Shown here piece after piece: positions 25,524 through 33,792 of a DNA stretch of 64,000 bases. How positions within the stretch are numbered: position 1 is the first letter of the stretch; each line of letters begins with the position of its first letter. Made by a program: the position numbers and the translations under genes. Where the stretch lies: the NCBI GenBank assembly GCA_910587045.1, contig CAJULG010000001.1:124001-188000 (forward strand). The letters run 5' to 3'. The notes beneath the pieces are model-generated. The model saw nothing but the letters and a program-made list of their open reading frames with translations. It was not told where the DNA came from and did no database searches. Source of the stretch: an uncultured Lachnospiraceae bacterium (GTDB taxonomy: Bacteria; Bacillota; Clostridia; Lachnospirales; Lachnospiraceae).

Positions 25524-26948
25524 CTATTTAACGCCATGCTTCTTCGCCGGCTTGTCTTCACATTTCGTATAAAGCATTTCAAAAGCGGCGACCAAACGCT
25601 TTCTGGTCGCATCCGGCACGATAATGTCATCCACGATTCCCCGTCTTGCTGCCGCCATGGCACTTGCCTGTTCTGCAGCAAAGCTACGCTTCTTCTCTGC
25701 TAATAATGCCTGCTTATCCTGCGCTGCGGCAAGCTCCTCTGCATACATGATGTTCACTGCAGTTTCCGGATCCATCATCCCGATCTTTGCATTCTGCCAT
25801 GCATATTCAATATCGGCACCGACCGCCTTGGAATTCATGGCGGTATAAGCAGAACCGAAGGCTTCTCCGGTGATCATATTCACCTTTGGTACGGATGCGC
25901 CGGCAAATGCCGCAGCCATACCTGCAACGGCTCTGGCAATCCCTGCTTCCTCTTCTACGGTTGCCTTATATCCCTTTACATTGGTAACGGTCAGGAGCGG
26001 AATTTCAAAAGCATCGCAGAACTTCACAAACTCTGCCGCCTTATAAGCGCCCTTCGTTGACAGTACGTCACCGCCTTCGGTTCCCTGATTTGCCACACAG
26101 CCAACGGTAGCTCCGTTCAAACGGATAAAACCGGTTACCATATCCTTTGCATAATCCTGCCTGGTTTCTACAAACAGGCTGTTATCTGAAATTGTAATTA
26201 ATAATGACTTTGCATCATTGATATAACCTTCTACTTCTACGACCCGGTTCAGATCGTCCTCGCAGTCGGAATAAGAAAGGTCTGTTTCGTTATTCGCCGG
26301 CAGGATCGTAACCAGCTGCCGGATCTGTCCCAGCACCTCTGTCTCTGTATCAAATACACCGTCTATGTTACCGGAGTGTTCACTCTGATATGCTGCAGAT
26401 GCAGTATCCAGCTTGGATACATGGTTTCCGTCCAATACATTTGGCGCATTGACAAACAGCTTCGCATCTTCCCTGGTCATATAAGTGAAATCACTTAAGG
26501 CCGGGATCAACGCTGCACCGCCGCCGCAGCTTCCGAAGACCGCCGTGATCTGTGGTACCACACCGGATGCCATCGCCTGCTTTGCATAGATCGTACCAAA
26601 GCCGTTCAGGGCATCCACTGCCTCCTGTAACCGCAATCCGGCACAGTCGATCAGACCGATCACCGGTGCGCCCATCTTCACTGCCATGTCATAGATGTTG
26701 GCAATCTTCCTTGCATGCATCTCACCAATTGAACCGCTTAATACTGCTGCGTCCTGACTGTACACAAATACCAGATTGCCGTCGATCACGCCATATCCGG
26801 TAATAACACCGTCTGCCGGTGTTTCTTTGTCTGCCAAATTGAAATCTGTGCTTCTGGCTGTTACATAGGCGCCAACTTCTACGAAGCTGGATTCATCTAA
26901 CAGGGAAGCAACCCGCTGTCTTGCAGACAATTGAGTATTGTTGCTCAT
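25524..26948 (-). CDS. Acyl-CoA carboxyltransferase (MmdA/12S-like)
   Basis: 474 aa of the crotonase-fold carboxyltransferase family. Visible parts are the N-terminal half (VFVYSQDAAVLSGSIGEMH), the oxyanion-type loop GSCGGGAALIPALSD, and the second half with GEAFGSAYTAMNSKAVG. The closest functional types are methylmalonyl-CoA decarboxylase alpha and the 12S subunit of transcarboxylase. First gene of the operon, with a promoter and the start following CGGAGGGTTTGAT. The CoA substrate cannot be assigned from the sequence. Confidence 0.9.
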   Translation of the reverse strand: MSNNTQLSARQRVASLLDESSFVEVGAYVTARSTDFNLADKETPADGVITGYGVIDGNLVFVYSQDAAVLSGSIGEMHARKIANIYDMAVKMGAPVIGLIDCAGLRLQEAVDALNGFGTIYAKQAMASGVVPQITAVFGSCGGGAALIPALSDFTYMTREDAKLFVNAPNVLDGNHVSKLDTASAAYQSEHSGNIDGVFDTETEVLGQIRQLVTILPANNETDLSYSDCEDDLNRVVEVEGYINDAKSLLITISDNSLFVETRQDYAKDMVTGFIRLNGATVGCVANQGTEGGDVLSTKGAYKAAEFVKFCDAFEIPLLTVTNVKGYKATVEEEAGIARAVAGMAAAFAGASVPKVNMITGEAFGSAYTAMNSKAVGADIEYAWQNAKIGMMDPETAVNIMYAEELAAAQDKQALLAEKKRSFAAEQASAMAAARRGIVDDIIVPDATRKRLVAAFEMLYTKCEDKPAKKHGVK

Positions 26949-27009
26949 ATCAAACCCTCCGTTGTAATATATTTGATGGCTTACTGAAAAACCAATTTCT
27001 GCCGATTAT

Positions 27010-27038
27010 ATTGTATAATCTATTGCCGGAAATTGCAA
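27010..27038 (-). promoter_or_regulatory. Promoter of the carboxyltransferase operon
   Basis: Minus-strand TTGCAA (27033-27038), 17-bp spacer, TACAAT (27010-27015), about 60 bp before the first gene. A second TATAAT-like hexamer overlaps 5 bp downstream. Confidence 0.65.
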
Positions 27039-27073
27039 GGGAATTCTTCCCGGCTCCTGCGGAAATGCTTTTG

Positions 27074-27103
27074 AAAAAAGGCACCTCTGACGAAGTGCCT
27101 CCT
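27074..27103 (-). terminator. Rho-independent terminator of the surface-protein operon
   Basis: On the minus strand AGGCAC and GTGCCT pair around a 10-nt loop and are followed by a TTTTTT run. It closes the vWA/paralog operon and insulates the decarboxylase operon. Confidence 0.85.
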
Positions 27104-27147
27104 TTCCAATTATGTATCCGGTTTTCTGTTTTTATACGCCGGTTGGT

Positions 27148-27693
27148 TTACCGGTTGGAAAGCATGCCGGATATCTGTACATAGTACCAGTGATCCGTAA
27201 TTTTAAATACATGTATTTTCTCATCCCGTTCTGGTGGTGGCGGCGCATTTATATATTGCGGTTTTTCTCCGTTTCGGGAATATACGATAGATTCTCTCCC
27301 TTTTATATTGCAAAATGATACAAACCCTTCATATACATAAGTCCGATCCCATGTACGTTCATCTAAAAGATAACTGGCATACACTACCTCCATACTTGCT
27401 GCTTCTGCTTCTGTCAGTTCAAGCTTGCGCCCGTCTGTTGCACAGAAAACAATTCCCTTCTCACCGTCAGAGTATGCCATATCCAGACTATCCTCTTTTC
27501 TATATGCTTGAAAATCTGCATAGTACGTCTCAGCAACGAATGTGTAATCGGATTCATGATCTAATACCATCGCCTGCAATCTTTCCGGTACATATCCGGG
27601 AGAAAACCACCAGACTGCAATAAATCCGAACATCAAGACTACAGCAATACTGATTCCGATAATAATCCGTCGTTTTTTCGTTTCTTTTTTCAT
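27148..27693 (-). CDS. Membrane-anchored protein of unknown function, paralog 2
   Basis: 181 aa from ATG 27693, which follows GGGAG by 6 bp; a longer frame to 27732 is less likely. A basic cytoplasmic start (KKETKKRR), one membrane span (IIIGISIAVVLMFGFIAVWW) and an ectodomain of about 150 residues. It shares with the next gene a set of conserved segments: LDHE-DYT, VYEGFVSF, SIVYS-x-GEKP, YINAP and HWYYV. No known family recognised. The membrane segments of both genes are nearly identical in DNA while the ectodomains have diverged. Last gene before the terminator. Confidence 0.8.
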   Translation of the reverse strand: MKKETKKRRIIIGISIAVVLMFGFIAVWWFSPGYVPERLQAMVLDHESDYTFVAETYYADFQAYRKEDSLDMAYSDGEKGIVFCATDGRKLELTEAEAASMEVVYASYLLDERTWDRTYVYEGFVSFCNIKGRESIVYSRNGEKPQYINAPPPPERDEKIHVFKITDHWYYVQISGMLSNR

Positions 27694-27719
27694 TTCATTC
27701 TCCCGTTTTAATTCTTGCA

Positions 27720-28265
27720 CTATCCAATCCATTCGTTGATCCGAACATAATACCAGTGATCCATAATCTTTAGAACAGAAAAATCAAAATATGGTGTCTC
27801 GCCTGGTGCATTAATGTAAGGGGGTTTTTCCCCGCTTTGAGAATATACAATGGATTTGTGACCCTTTTCATTGCTAAACGATACAAATCCCTCATATACA
27901 TAAACACGAGTCCACGTCTGATTATCCAGACAATAATAGCTATCATAGCTGTCATAGATTGCCTGCATGCTAGCGGTTTCTTCTTTTGTCAGTTCTATCA
28001 CATGGTCATCCTCGAAACAGGAAATCTTGCCATTCGTACCATTTGAATATCCAGTCCATATCCCAAATTCATCCTCCTCCACTTCCAGTGTCTGAAAATC
28101 CCTGAGATATAACTCAGCCGCCCATGTGTAGTCTGCCTCATGATCTAAGACGATTCTGCCTATCTCTTCCGGTGCATATCTGGGAGAAAACCACCAGACT
28201 GCAATAAATCCGAACATCAAGACCACTGCAATACTGATTCCGATAATAATCCTTCCTTTTTTCAA
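27720..28265 (-). CDS. Membrane-anchored protein of unknown function, paralog 1
   Basis: 181 aa, the same length as its paralog downstream. The start is TTG 28265, after AAGGGGGACGATGGA, and its TTGA overlaps the stop of the vWA gene, so translation is likely coupled. Membrane span IIIGISIAVVLMFGFIAVWW at about 5-25, then an ectodomain with the paralog motifs (VYEGFVSFSNEKGHKSIVYS, GEKPPYINAP, HWYYVRI). Compared with paralog 2 it has a Glu/Asp-rich insert (EVEEDEFGIW). Function unknown; the coupling suggests it works with the vWA protein. Confidence 0.8.
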   Translation of the reverse strand: MKKGRIIIGISIAVVLMFGFIAVWWFSPRYAPEEIGRIVLDHEADYTWAAELYLRDFQTLEVEEDEFGIWTGYSNGTNGKISCFEDDHVIELTKEETASMQAIYDSYDSYYCLDNQTWTRVYVYEGFVSFSNEKGHKSIVYSQSGEKPPYINAPGETPYFDFSVLKIMDHWYYVRINEWIG

Positions 28266-30883
28266 TCCATCGTCCCCCTTACTGTTTTCTCAAACACGAT
28301 GTAAGTAATAAATGGCTGATGCTTTCCTCCATACAGGTTACAATGCTGAAGGATATACCATCTCCGAAAACCTCCTAAAATACCAAATCCTAACACATCA
28401 TCAATTATCTTTTTTCCCTCAATATCTCCACTATCCAAACCATAAATATCATACAGGGTAAATCGTAAGGTATATTCATAATTATTTCCCTCCAGAGAAT
28501 AAGAGGTCATCTCGATCCGGTTCCCATATAAAGAGTCCACACAGATCTGCAGTCCTCCAAAGGTATCATTATAAACCGGTTCAAAAAGATCTCTCTTATC
28601 CATGCCATCTACCAATACTCCCTGTCGTCGTTCCTCCTCTGTTCCGTTGATATAGGCCAGCCCGGAAATATCTCCATTATGCGATTCAATATAGGCATTC
28701 ACGATATCTGTTACTCCATTTACATATCGATCGGATGCTTCATAATCCTCTGCATTCTGGGTTAAGATCGGATTAAAATAATCCGTAGCGGTTCCATCCA
28801 TAAAGTGATTCACCATATCAAGAGCCACTACCTCCATTTCTCCCTGGGAGGTCAGCTTCACCAAAGACTTCCAGGTATATACATAGTCCTGCTTATCATG
28901 GCCAAAAAAGTCCACCCAGTTAATGTACTCCATAGCCTGAAGCTGTTCTATGCTCATATCCGCATACTGAAAATCTTCCGGCCGCTCTGCAAAGCTGCAG
29001 TTCTTAAGGTAGGTATCTGTAGCAATATCCTTCGTCTGATAAATCAGAAATCCTGTAGCGTCTATCAACGGAGCATCATCCATCCCATCCTCCATACCGT
29101 CAGAATCACTGTCACGTCGAAACGGATTGGAGTTCAGATACACATAGACCCGCCCAGTCTCCTCATCCAGTATGATCTCCATTTCCTCCCCGTTTAACAG
29201 ACCGTCTCCATCATAATCATCATTTGCCTGAAATGCTTCATAAGAGATACCGTCAAAGAGATTGCTCTGTGTTCCGATCCGAAGGCGGCCATCACACAGA
29301 AGCCTGGTATAGTAATCACAGATGCCATCCTCATTGGAATCCGTTGTATAATCAATGATCTCTGTACCAATTTCCTCATATATCTCATACAGCATTGCCG
29401 CATCATCCGCAAAGAAATAATTTCCGCCGGTTTCATCCGACAGCCTGATCAGCAGTTCCTCATCAATCGTGCCGATCCCTATGGAATAGATATGGATTCC
29501 CCTGCTTACTGCATCATTCATATATGGCTGGTATATGTCATAGGCGGTAGGCGGTTCATCATATCCATCGGTCAAAAGTATCACGATATCATAAGAGGTA
29601 TCACTCTGCTTCTTCTCGATGGTATCCAGTGCCAGATTCAGACCGGTATAGATAGAAGTAAGGCCATCCGCCCGCAGTTTGTCTACCTTCTTCAGGAATT
29701 CATCATAGTCATCTGTCATTTCACTTATTACCGATACGGAAGCTGAGAAGCTGACTAATGAAACATTCGTTTGAATCCGGTTCGTCCTCACCCTTGATAC
29801 AAAATTCTGTATCACCTTCTTTGCAGTCCTTATATTTGTCCCGCCCATGCTGCCGGATACATCCACTGCAAACGCAATATTCATCTCCTGAACATCCACA
29901 CCTTCGTTTGGCGCCTTTATCGTCTGCCATGCGGCGTCATAATTTGTTTTATTCAGCAGAACATAAACAGAAAAATGACTGGTTATTGCTGAAGCAGTAT
30001 TCCCTTCTACTGTTGTCGGGAGCTCCTCCAGTAATTGTGTCTCTTCGTTGAAATAGTAGATCACAGGTAGAACCTCTGCATCCTCCAGATATTGCGCATC
30101 AAATGTAAAGGTAAGCTCCGCCTGTTCAAAGTCTCCGTCAATCTTACATTCAAACGGGCTTCCCATATATCCCGGAACCGTTTCATCCAGCAGGATCAGA
30201 TCATCTGCCGGTTCAATAGACAGACTCTGTACGATACTGCCTGCAGCATCCATGGAAACGGATGCTGTGATATTCTTTCCGTTTGCCGCAGACGTTACAT
30301 GAAAGATGTCATTATATTCATTCGGATCGTATCCATGTTCGATTTTCCACTTGTCCTCTGCACCGTCCTGATCCGTATCCTTTGCATTTGGATCTGTCCC
30401 ATACATCTTCAATTCCTCATGGTCATTCAGACCATCGCCATCGGTATCCGCAAATAACGGATGGCTGCCCAGCATATATTCCTCCAGCGTCGTCAGATGA
30501 TCTCCGTCAAAATCCTCATCCCCATCCATGATCCCGTTCCCGTCGGTATCCGCCAGAGTTACATCTGACAGGCTGATAAAAAACTCATAAAAATCATCCA
30601 GACCATCCTGATCGGAATCCCGGGACTCCGGATCAGAGCCCAGCCAGCATTCAATAACATCCGGCAGGGAATCCCCGTCAGTATCCGCCAGAATGCTCCA
30701 GTTTGACATGTCCTCAAACAGATCCGGCAAGTCGTTCTGATTATTATCCTCCATATAATTCCATTCCTCATATGGAATCCTTAACCCTTCCGAAACTGTT
30801 CCGACAAATGCCGCAGCAGCATCGCTATAATTGGCGTTTACATTGGGGCAAGTGATCATGATACGGTCTGCAATGATAACCAC
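28262..30883 (-). CDS. vWA and calcium-repeat surface protein, 3' part of amber-interrupted gene
   Basis: 873 aa if read from GTG 30883, but that codon has no ribosome binding site and the frame continues upstream through a single TAG into the preceding fragment. Residues about 45-180 hold DxDxDG-type calcium-binding repeats (TDGDSLPD, SDQDGLDD, TDGNGIMDGDEDFDGDHL, TDGDGLNDHEE, TDQDGAED). A vWA domain spans about 335-530 with the MIDAS residues DVSGS (341-345), Thr413 and Asp439 in LLTDG. More DxDxDG repeats follow (DYDGDGLLNGEE, SDSDGMEDGMDD). The C-terminal 200 residues are unassigned. Probably exported and involved in adhesion or surface assembly. Likely a pseudogene part, or made by readthrough or reinitiation. 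Confidence 0.8.
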   Translation of the reverse strand: MVIIADRIMITCPNVNANYSDAAAAFVGTVSEGLRIPYEEWNYMEDNNQNDLPDLFEDMSNWSILADTDGDSLPDVIECWLGSDPESRDSDQDGLDDFYEFFISLSDVTLADTDGNGIMDGDEDFDGDHLTTLEEYMLGSHPLFADTDGDGLNDHEELKMYGTDPNAKDTDQDGAEDKWKIEHGYDPNEYNDIFHVTSAANGKNITASVSMDAAGSIVQSLSIEPADDLILLDETVPGYMGSPFECKIDGDFEQAELTFTFDAQYLEDAEVLPVIYYFNEETQLLEELPTTVEGNTASAITSHFSVYVLLNKTNYDAAWQTIKAPNEGVDVQEMNIAFAVDVSGSMGGTNIRTAKKVIQNFVSRVRTNRIQTNVSLVSFSASVSVISEMTDDYDEFLKKVDKLRADGLTSIYTGLNLALDTIEKKQSDTSYDIVILLTDGYDEPPTAYDIYQPYMNDAVSRGIHIYSIGIGTIDEELLIRLSDETGGNYFFADDAAMLYEIYEEIGTEIIDYTTDSNEDGICDYYTRLLCDGRLRIGTQSNLFDGISYEAFQANDDYDGDGLLNGEEMEIILDEETGRVYVYLNSNPFRRDSDSDGMEDGMDDAPLIDATGFLIYQTKDIATDTYLKNCSFAERPEDFQYADMSIEQLQAMEYINWVDFFGHDKQDYVYTWKSLVKLTSQGEMEVVALDMVNHFMDGTATDYFNPILTQNAEDYEASDRYVNGVTDIVNAYIESHNGDISGLAYINGTEEERRQGVLVDGMDKRDLFEPVYNDTFGGLQICVDSLYGNRIEMTSYSLEGNNYEYTLRFTLYDIYGLDSGDIEGKKIIDDVLGFGILGGFRRWYILQHCNLYGGKHQPFITYIVFEKTVRGTMD

Positions 30884-30901
30884 ATGATTCAGACTGAGAT
30901 T

Positions 30902-30904
30902 CTA
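30902..30904 (-). other. In-frame amber (TAG) codon splitting the vWA gene
   Basis: The codons before (GTT ACC ATT ACT GCA) and after (AAT CTC AGT CTG AAT CAT) are in one frame and continue the same beta-strand-rich pattern (VTITA then NLSLNHVVIIAD). A single C-to-T change of a CAG glutamine codon would produce this. The reconstructed gene, 28262-31534, has 1090 codons before its final stop. Confidence 0.85.
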
Positions 30905-31534
30905 TGCAGTAATGGTAACTGTTCCAAAGGGAGCATATATCAGTCCGTTCAGGTTCACATTAGGACTGTCAATATTAATATCTCCATATTTTGAAACGAT
31001 CACGGAATTGTCCGCATTTTTAACCTCTCCATATAAGGCCAGGGTGCCAAGAGACTTTACCGCTGTATGAATCGTAATATTCCCGGTCAGTGTTGTCTCT
31101 CCTGCAACTGCAAGGGGATTCTTAATATCTATATTCTGTTCCTCCAGACTGTAGTCCTCTTCATAACATTCGACATTGCCATCCGAAAAATATGCCGCAT
31201 CAATTTTATGAAACAGATAAATCATTTTCTGATTCGCATATTCTGTCTTCGAGCCATTGATATTACTGCTTCCGCTGACAACAATACTTCCATTGGCAGC
31301 AATATCCCCATTAACACAGAAATTGTCCGCCTGAATCGTAATAGAACCCTCCTGTTCCGAGCCCGCAAACATGGTATACGGATATGAATCCTCCACTGCC
31401 TCCGCCCACACGGAAGCAGTCGGCAAAAGCCCGTATAGCAATGCCTGGATCAACAATAGCGAAGCTGTACGCCTCCATATTCCTTTGAACTTCCTCCATG
31501 CTTTTCCACTTCTGTTCCCATTCCCTTTGTTCAT
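30902..31534 (-). CDS. vWA surface protein, 5' part (signal peptide and beta-solenoid-like region)
   Basis: 210 aa from ATG 31534, which follows AAAGGAGGAGAAGGA. A basic start and a hydrophobic signal peptide ending near ASVWAEA indicate export. The mature part is built of short beta-strand repeats with Asn and Gly (SITIQADNFCVNGDIAANGS, TTLTGNITIH, GDINIDSPNVNLNGLIYAPF), reminiscent of solenoid or polymer-forming domains. It ends at TAG in frame with the calcium-repeat and vWA part. As a truncated product it would be a secreted protein with no anchor. A near-perfect promoter precedes it. Confidence 0.8.
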   Translation of the reverse strand: MNKGNGNRSGKAWRKFKGIWRRTASLLLIQALLYGLLPTASVWAEAVEDSYPYTMFAGSEQEGSITIQADNFCVNGDIAANGSIVVSGSSNINGSKTEYANQKMIYLFHKIDAAYFSDGNVECYEEDYSLEEQNIDIKNPLAVAGETTLTGNITIHTAVKSLGTLALYGEVKNADNSVIVSKYGDINIDSPNVNLNGLIYAPFGTVTITA

Positions 31535-31614
31535 TCCTTCTCCTCCTTTTCGTTTCCGGAAGCTGTCACCGTCCCCATAGAAATCCATTTTCCGACATAT
31601 TCCTGTATATGATA

Positions 31615-31643
31615 ATTATAGAATATAGACAATTCTCCGTCAA
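31615..31643 (-). promoter_or_regulatory. Sigma-A promoter of the vWA operon
   Basis: Minus-strand TTGACG (31638-31643), 17-bp spacer, TATAAT (31615-31620), about 80 bp before the start codon. The long leader contains no obvious riboswitch. Confidence 0.85.
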
Positions 31644-31662
31644 AAAGAATCATTCGAATTAA

Positions 31663-31692
31663 TTCGACAAAACTCATTATTTTTTTGTCGAA
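31663..31692. promoter_or_regulatory. Inverted repeat between divergent promoters
   Basis: TTCGACAAAA and TTTTGTCGAA are perfect 10-bp arms around a 10-nt spacer. A second palindrome, TCGAATTAATTCGA (31654-31667), overlaps its left arm. They sit between the vWA promoter and the alarmone synthetase promoter, so they are a candidate operator for either; a hairpin role is also possible. Confidence 0.55.
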
Positions 31693-31716
31693 CTGCATGC
31701 AGAATCCACCATTTCA

Positions 31717-31745
31717 TTGACCCCGCATGATGAATATGATAAAAT
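31717..31745 (+). promoter_or_regulatory. Promoter of the small alarmone synthetase gene
   Basis: TTGACC (31717-31722), 17-bp spacer, TAAAAT (31740-31745), about 85 bp before the start codon. Confidence 0.75.
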
Positions 31746-31830
31746 TATTTACATAGAACACAAAACGAACCGGAAATTATAACAAAGATTCATTACGAAC
31801 GAAAATAGAATCACGAAAGAAGGGAAACCT

Positions 31831-32505
31831 ATGTTAGAGAAACTGGACGAACAGGCGCAGCTGAACAAGTACGAATCCTACAACGTACCAAAGCTCTTTA
31901 CTGCCCAGCCGCGACAATACTATGAATTAATGATGAAATACGGATGTGCCATCCGGGAGATTCAAACTAAGCTGGAGGTTTTAAATGACGAGTTTTCCGT
32001 CCGATACCGGCGGAATCCCATCTCATTTATTAAGACCCGTACCAAATCACCGGAAAGCATATTGAAAAAGCTGTTATCAAAAAACTGTGAGATCTCGCTG
32101 GACAGCATCCAGAAAAATCTAAGCGATGTTGCCGGTATCCGGGTTGTCTGCCCGTTTATTGATGATATCTATGAGGTTGCACGGATGCTGACGAACCAGG
32201 ACGATGTCACTACGATCAAAACAAAGGATTATATCCAGAATCCCAAGCCAAATGGTTATCGCAGCCTGCATTTGATCGTTGAGGTTCCAGTCTTTTTATC
32301 TGACCGGAAACAGGCCATGAAGGTAGAGGTTCAGATCCGTACCATCGCCATGGATTTCTGGGCCAGTCTGGATCACCAGCTTCGTTATAAGAAAAATTTA
32401 AATAATGCAGACAAGATTTCTGCCGAATTAAAGGAATGTGCGGATACCATTTCTGCAACCGACCAGAAAATGCAAAATATTAAATATCAGATTTATGGAT
32501 ACTGA
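31831..32505 (+). CDS. Small alarmone synthetase (RelA/SpoT synthetase domain)
   Basis: 224 aa. Synthetase-domain motifs are present: RNPISFIKTRTKSPESILKK (ATP-binding basic region), DVAGIRVVCPF, NGYRSLHLIVE and VEVQIRTIAMDFWASLDHQL. No HD hydrolase, TGS or ACT domain, so it is a single-function (p)ppGpp synthetase similar to the YjbM/RelQ and YwaC/RelP class. It makes alarmone from ATP and GDP or GTP. The start follows AAGAAGGGAAACCT and there is a dedicated promoter. Confidence 0.93.
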   Translation: MLEKLDEQAQLNKYESYNVPKLFTAQPRQYYELMMKYGCAIREIQTKLEVLNDEFSVRYRRNPISFIKTRTKSPESILKKLLSKNCEISLDSIQKNLSDVAGIRVVCPFIDDIYEVARMLTNQDDVTTIKTKDYIQNPKPNGYRSLHLIVEVPVFLSDRKQAMKVEVQIRTIAMDFWASLDHQLRYKKNLNNADKISAELKECADTISATDQKMQNIKYQIYGY

Positions 32506-32579
32506 TTCTGGAAATTGTCTTCTCATGCATATTTTACGTTCTTTGGTTCCATACTAGTTGCATAAGGAGGTAGATAATC

Positions 32580-32795
32580 ATGAACAATAAAGTATTAGAT
32601 TGTATTGCTCTGACGATTGCCATTATCGGTGCCGTTAACTGGGGACTGATTGGCTTTTTCAGCTTTGATTTAGTTGCCTTTATCTTCGGCAACATGACAT
32701 GGATCTCCAGAATCATTTATGCATTGGTTGGATTATCCGGTTTATACCTGATCACCTTCTATGTATATGTAAATGCAATCGCAGAACAGCATTAA
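32580..32795 (+). CDS. DUF378 small membrane protein
   Basis: 71 aa with two membrane spans. The N-terminal pattern LDCIALTIAIIGAVNWGLIGFFSFDLVAFIFG is the DUF378 family hallmark, with its conserved AxNWGLIG core. Function unknown. ATG follows AAGGAGGTAGATAATC, and a strong terminator lies 43 bp after the stop. It may share the transcript of the alarmone synthetase, 74 bp upstream. Confidence 0.9.
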   Translation: MNNKVLDCIALTIAIIGAVNWGLIGFFSFDLVAFIFGNMTWISRIIYALVGLSGLYLITFYVYVNAIAEQH

Positions 32796-32837
32796 TCATT
32801 GGATACAACGCGTTGTATAGAATGATCCGAATTGCAT

Positions 32838-32866
32838 AAGCCGGGCAAATGACCCGGCTTTTTTTA
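32838..32866 (+). terminator. Rho-independent terminator after the DUF378 gene
   Basis: AAGCCGGG-CAAATGA-CCCGGCTT followed by TTTTTT on the plus strand. The SufB gene ends inside its right edge on the other strand. Confidence 0.93.
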
Positions 32867-33781
32867 TTTCAAAAATCCATTGATGATCTGTTCCTCTGCC
32901 TCCTGTTCGGTCAGACCAAGCGTCATCAGCTTGATCAGCTGCTCACCTGCAATCTTCCCAATGGCTGCCTCATGGATCAGACTGGCATCAATATGATTGG
33001 CTGTCAGCTCCGGCTTCGCCGTGACCTTTGCCTGATCCATAATGATCGCATCACACTCTGTATGTCCGGAGCAGGCAGCATTCCCGTTGATCACCGAACG
33101 AAAACACTGTACCGAAGAATCCTTCGCAACAGAACGGGAAGACACGCTCGCGCTGCTTCCATCCCCGTTCATATCCACACTGAAATTGGTTTCCGCATAC
33201 TGGGTCCCATGGGTCATGATCTTTTCCTTCACGACCAGGGTCGCTCCGGCAGCGATATCACCCTCCGTATTCCGTATGGTGGAATCCACTCCCTTGATCT
33301 GAACCGTTACCATCTCAAGATACGCACCCTCTCCAACGTGGATGATGGTAGTCGGATTCAGGATCCGCTTTCCGGTTCCCTCTCCTTCTCCATAATGCTT
33401 TTCAATATAACGGACTTTTGCATTTTTTTCCAGATAAAAGGTATGGATCCCGTCATGCTCTGAGGTATCCACCCCGCAGTTATGAATGCCACAGCCGGCA
33501 ACTATGGTCACATCTGCATCCGCTCCGATATAAAAATCATTATAGACCATATCCTTTAAGCCGCTTTCACTCAGAACCACCGGAATATGCACGCTCTCAT
33601 TCCGGGTACCCGGACGCACCACGATATCAATCCCCGGTTTGTCTTCCTTTGTTACAATATCTATATTGGCTGTCGTATTCCTGCCTGCCAGCGTTCCATT
33701 TGCCCGGATATTATAGGCGCCCTCCGGCACGGAATGAATATCGGCAATCTGTTCTAACAACGTCTGTTGAATCTTATCCAT
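32864..33781 (-). CDS. SufB/SufD-family Fe-S assembly scaffold (minimal SUF type)
   Basis: 305 aa, shorter than SufB (about 470) or SufD (about 430). The core beta-helix region is present (VEGAYLEM-like GEGAYLEMVTVQIKGVDS, SVSSRSVAKDSS, GHTECDAIIMDQAKVTAKPEL) as is the C-terminal IHEAAIGKIAGEQLIKLM. It follows a SufC-like ATPase gene by 11 bp. With only these two subunits it resembles the two-component SUF-like minimal system rather than SufBCDSU; no cysteine desulfurase or SufU is nearby. It would assemble or deliver 4Fe-4S clusters. Confidence 0.9.
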   Translation of the reverse strand: MDKIQQTLLEQIADIHSVPEGAYNIRANGTLAGRNTTANIDIVTKEDKPGIDIVVRPGTRNESVHIPVVLSESGLKDMVYNDFYIGADADVTIVAGCGIHNCGVDTSEHDGIHTFYLEKNAKVRYIEKHYGEGEGTGKRILNPTTIIHVGEGAYLEMVTVQIKGVDSTIRNTEGDIAAGATLVVKEKIMTHGTQYAETNFSVDMNGDGSSASVSSRSVAKDSSVQCFRSVINGNAACSGHTECDAIIMDQAKVTAKPELTANHIDASLIHEAAIGKIAGEQLIKLMTLGLTEQEAEEQIINGFLK

Positions 33782-33792
33782 ACTGCTACCTC

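Noticed and set aside
30902..30904. TAG decoded as pyrrolysine or selenocysteine
   Set aside because: Selenocysteine uses TGA, no pyl genes or PYLIS-like element is visible, and a glutamine-to-stop mutation is the simpler reading.
30905..31588. Upstream start at 31588 for the vWA 5' fragment
   Set aside because: The ATG at 31534 has AAAGGAGGAGAAGGA directly before it, while the earlier codon has no ribosome binding site and the extra residues are not signal-peptide-like.
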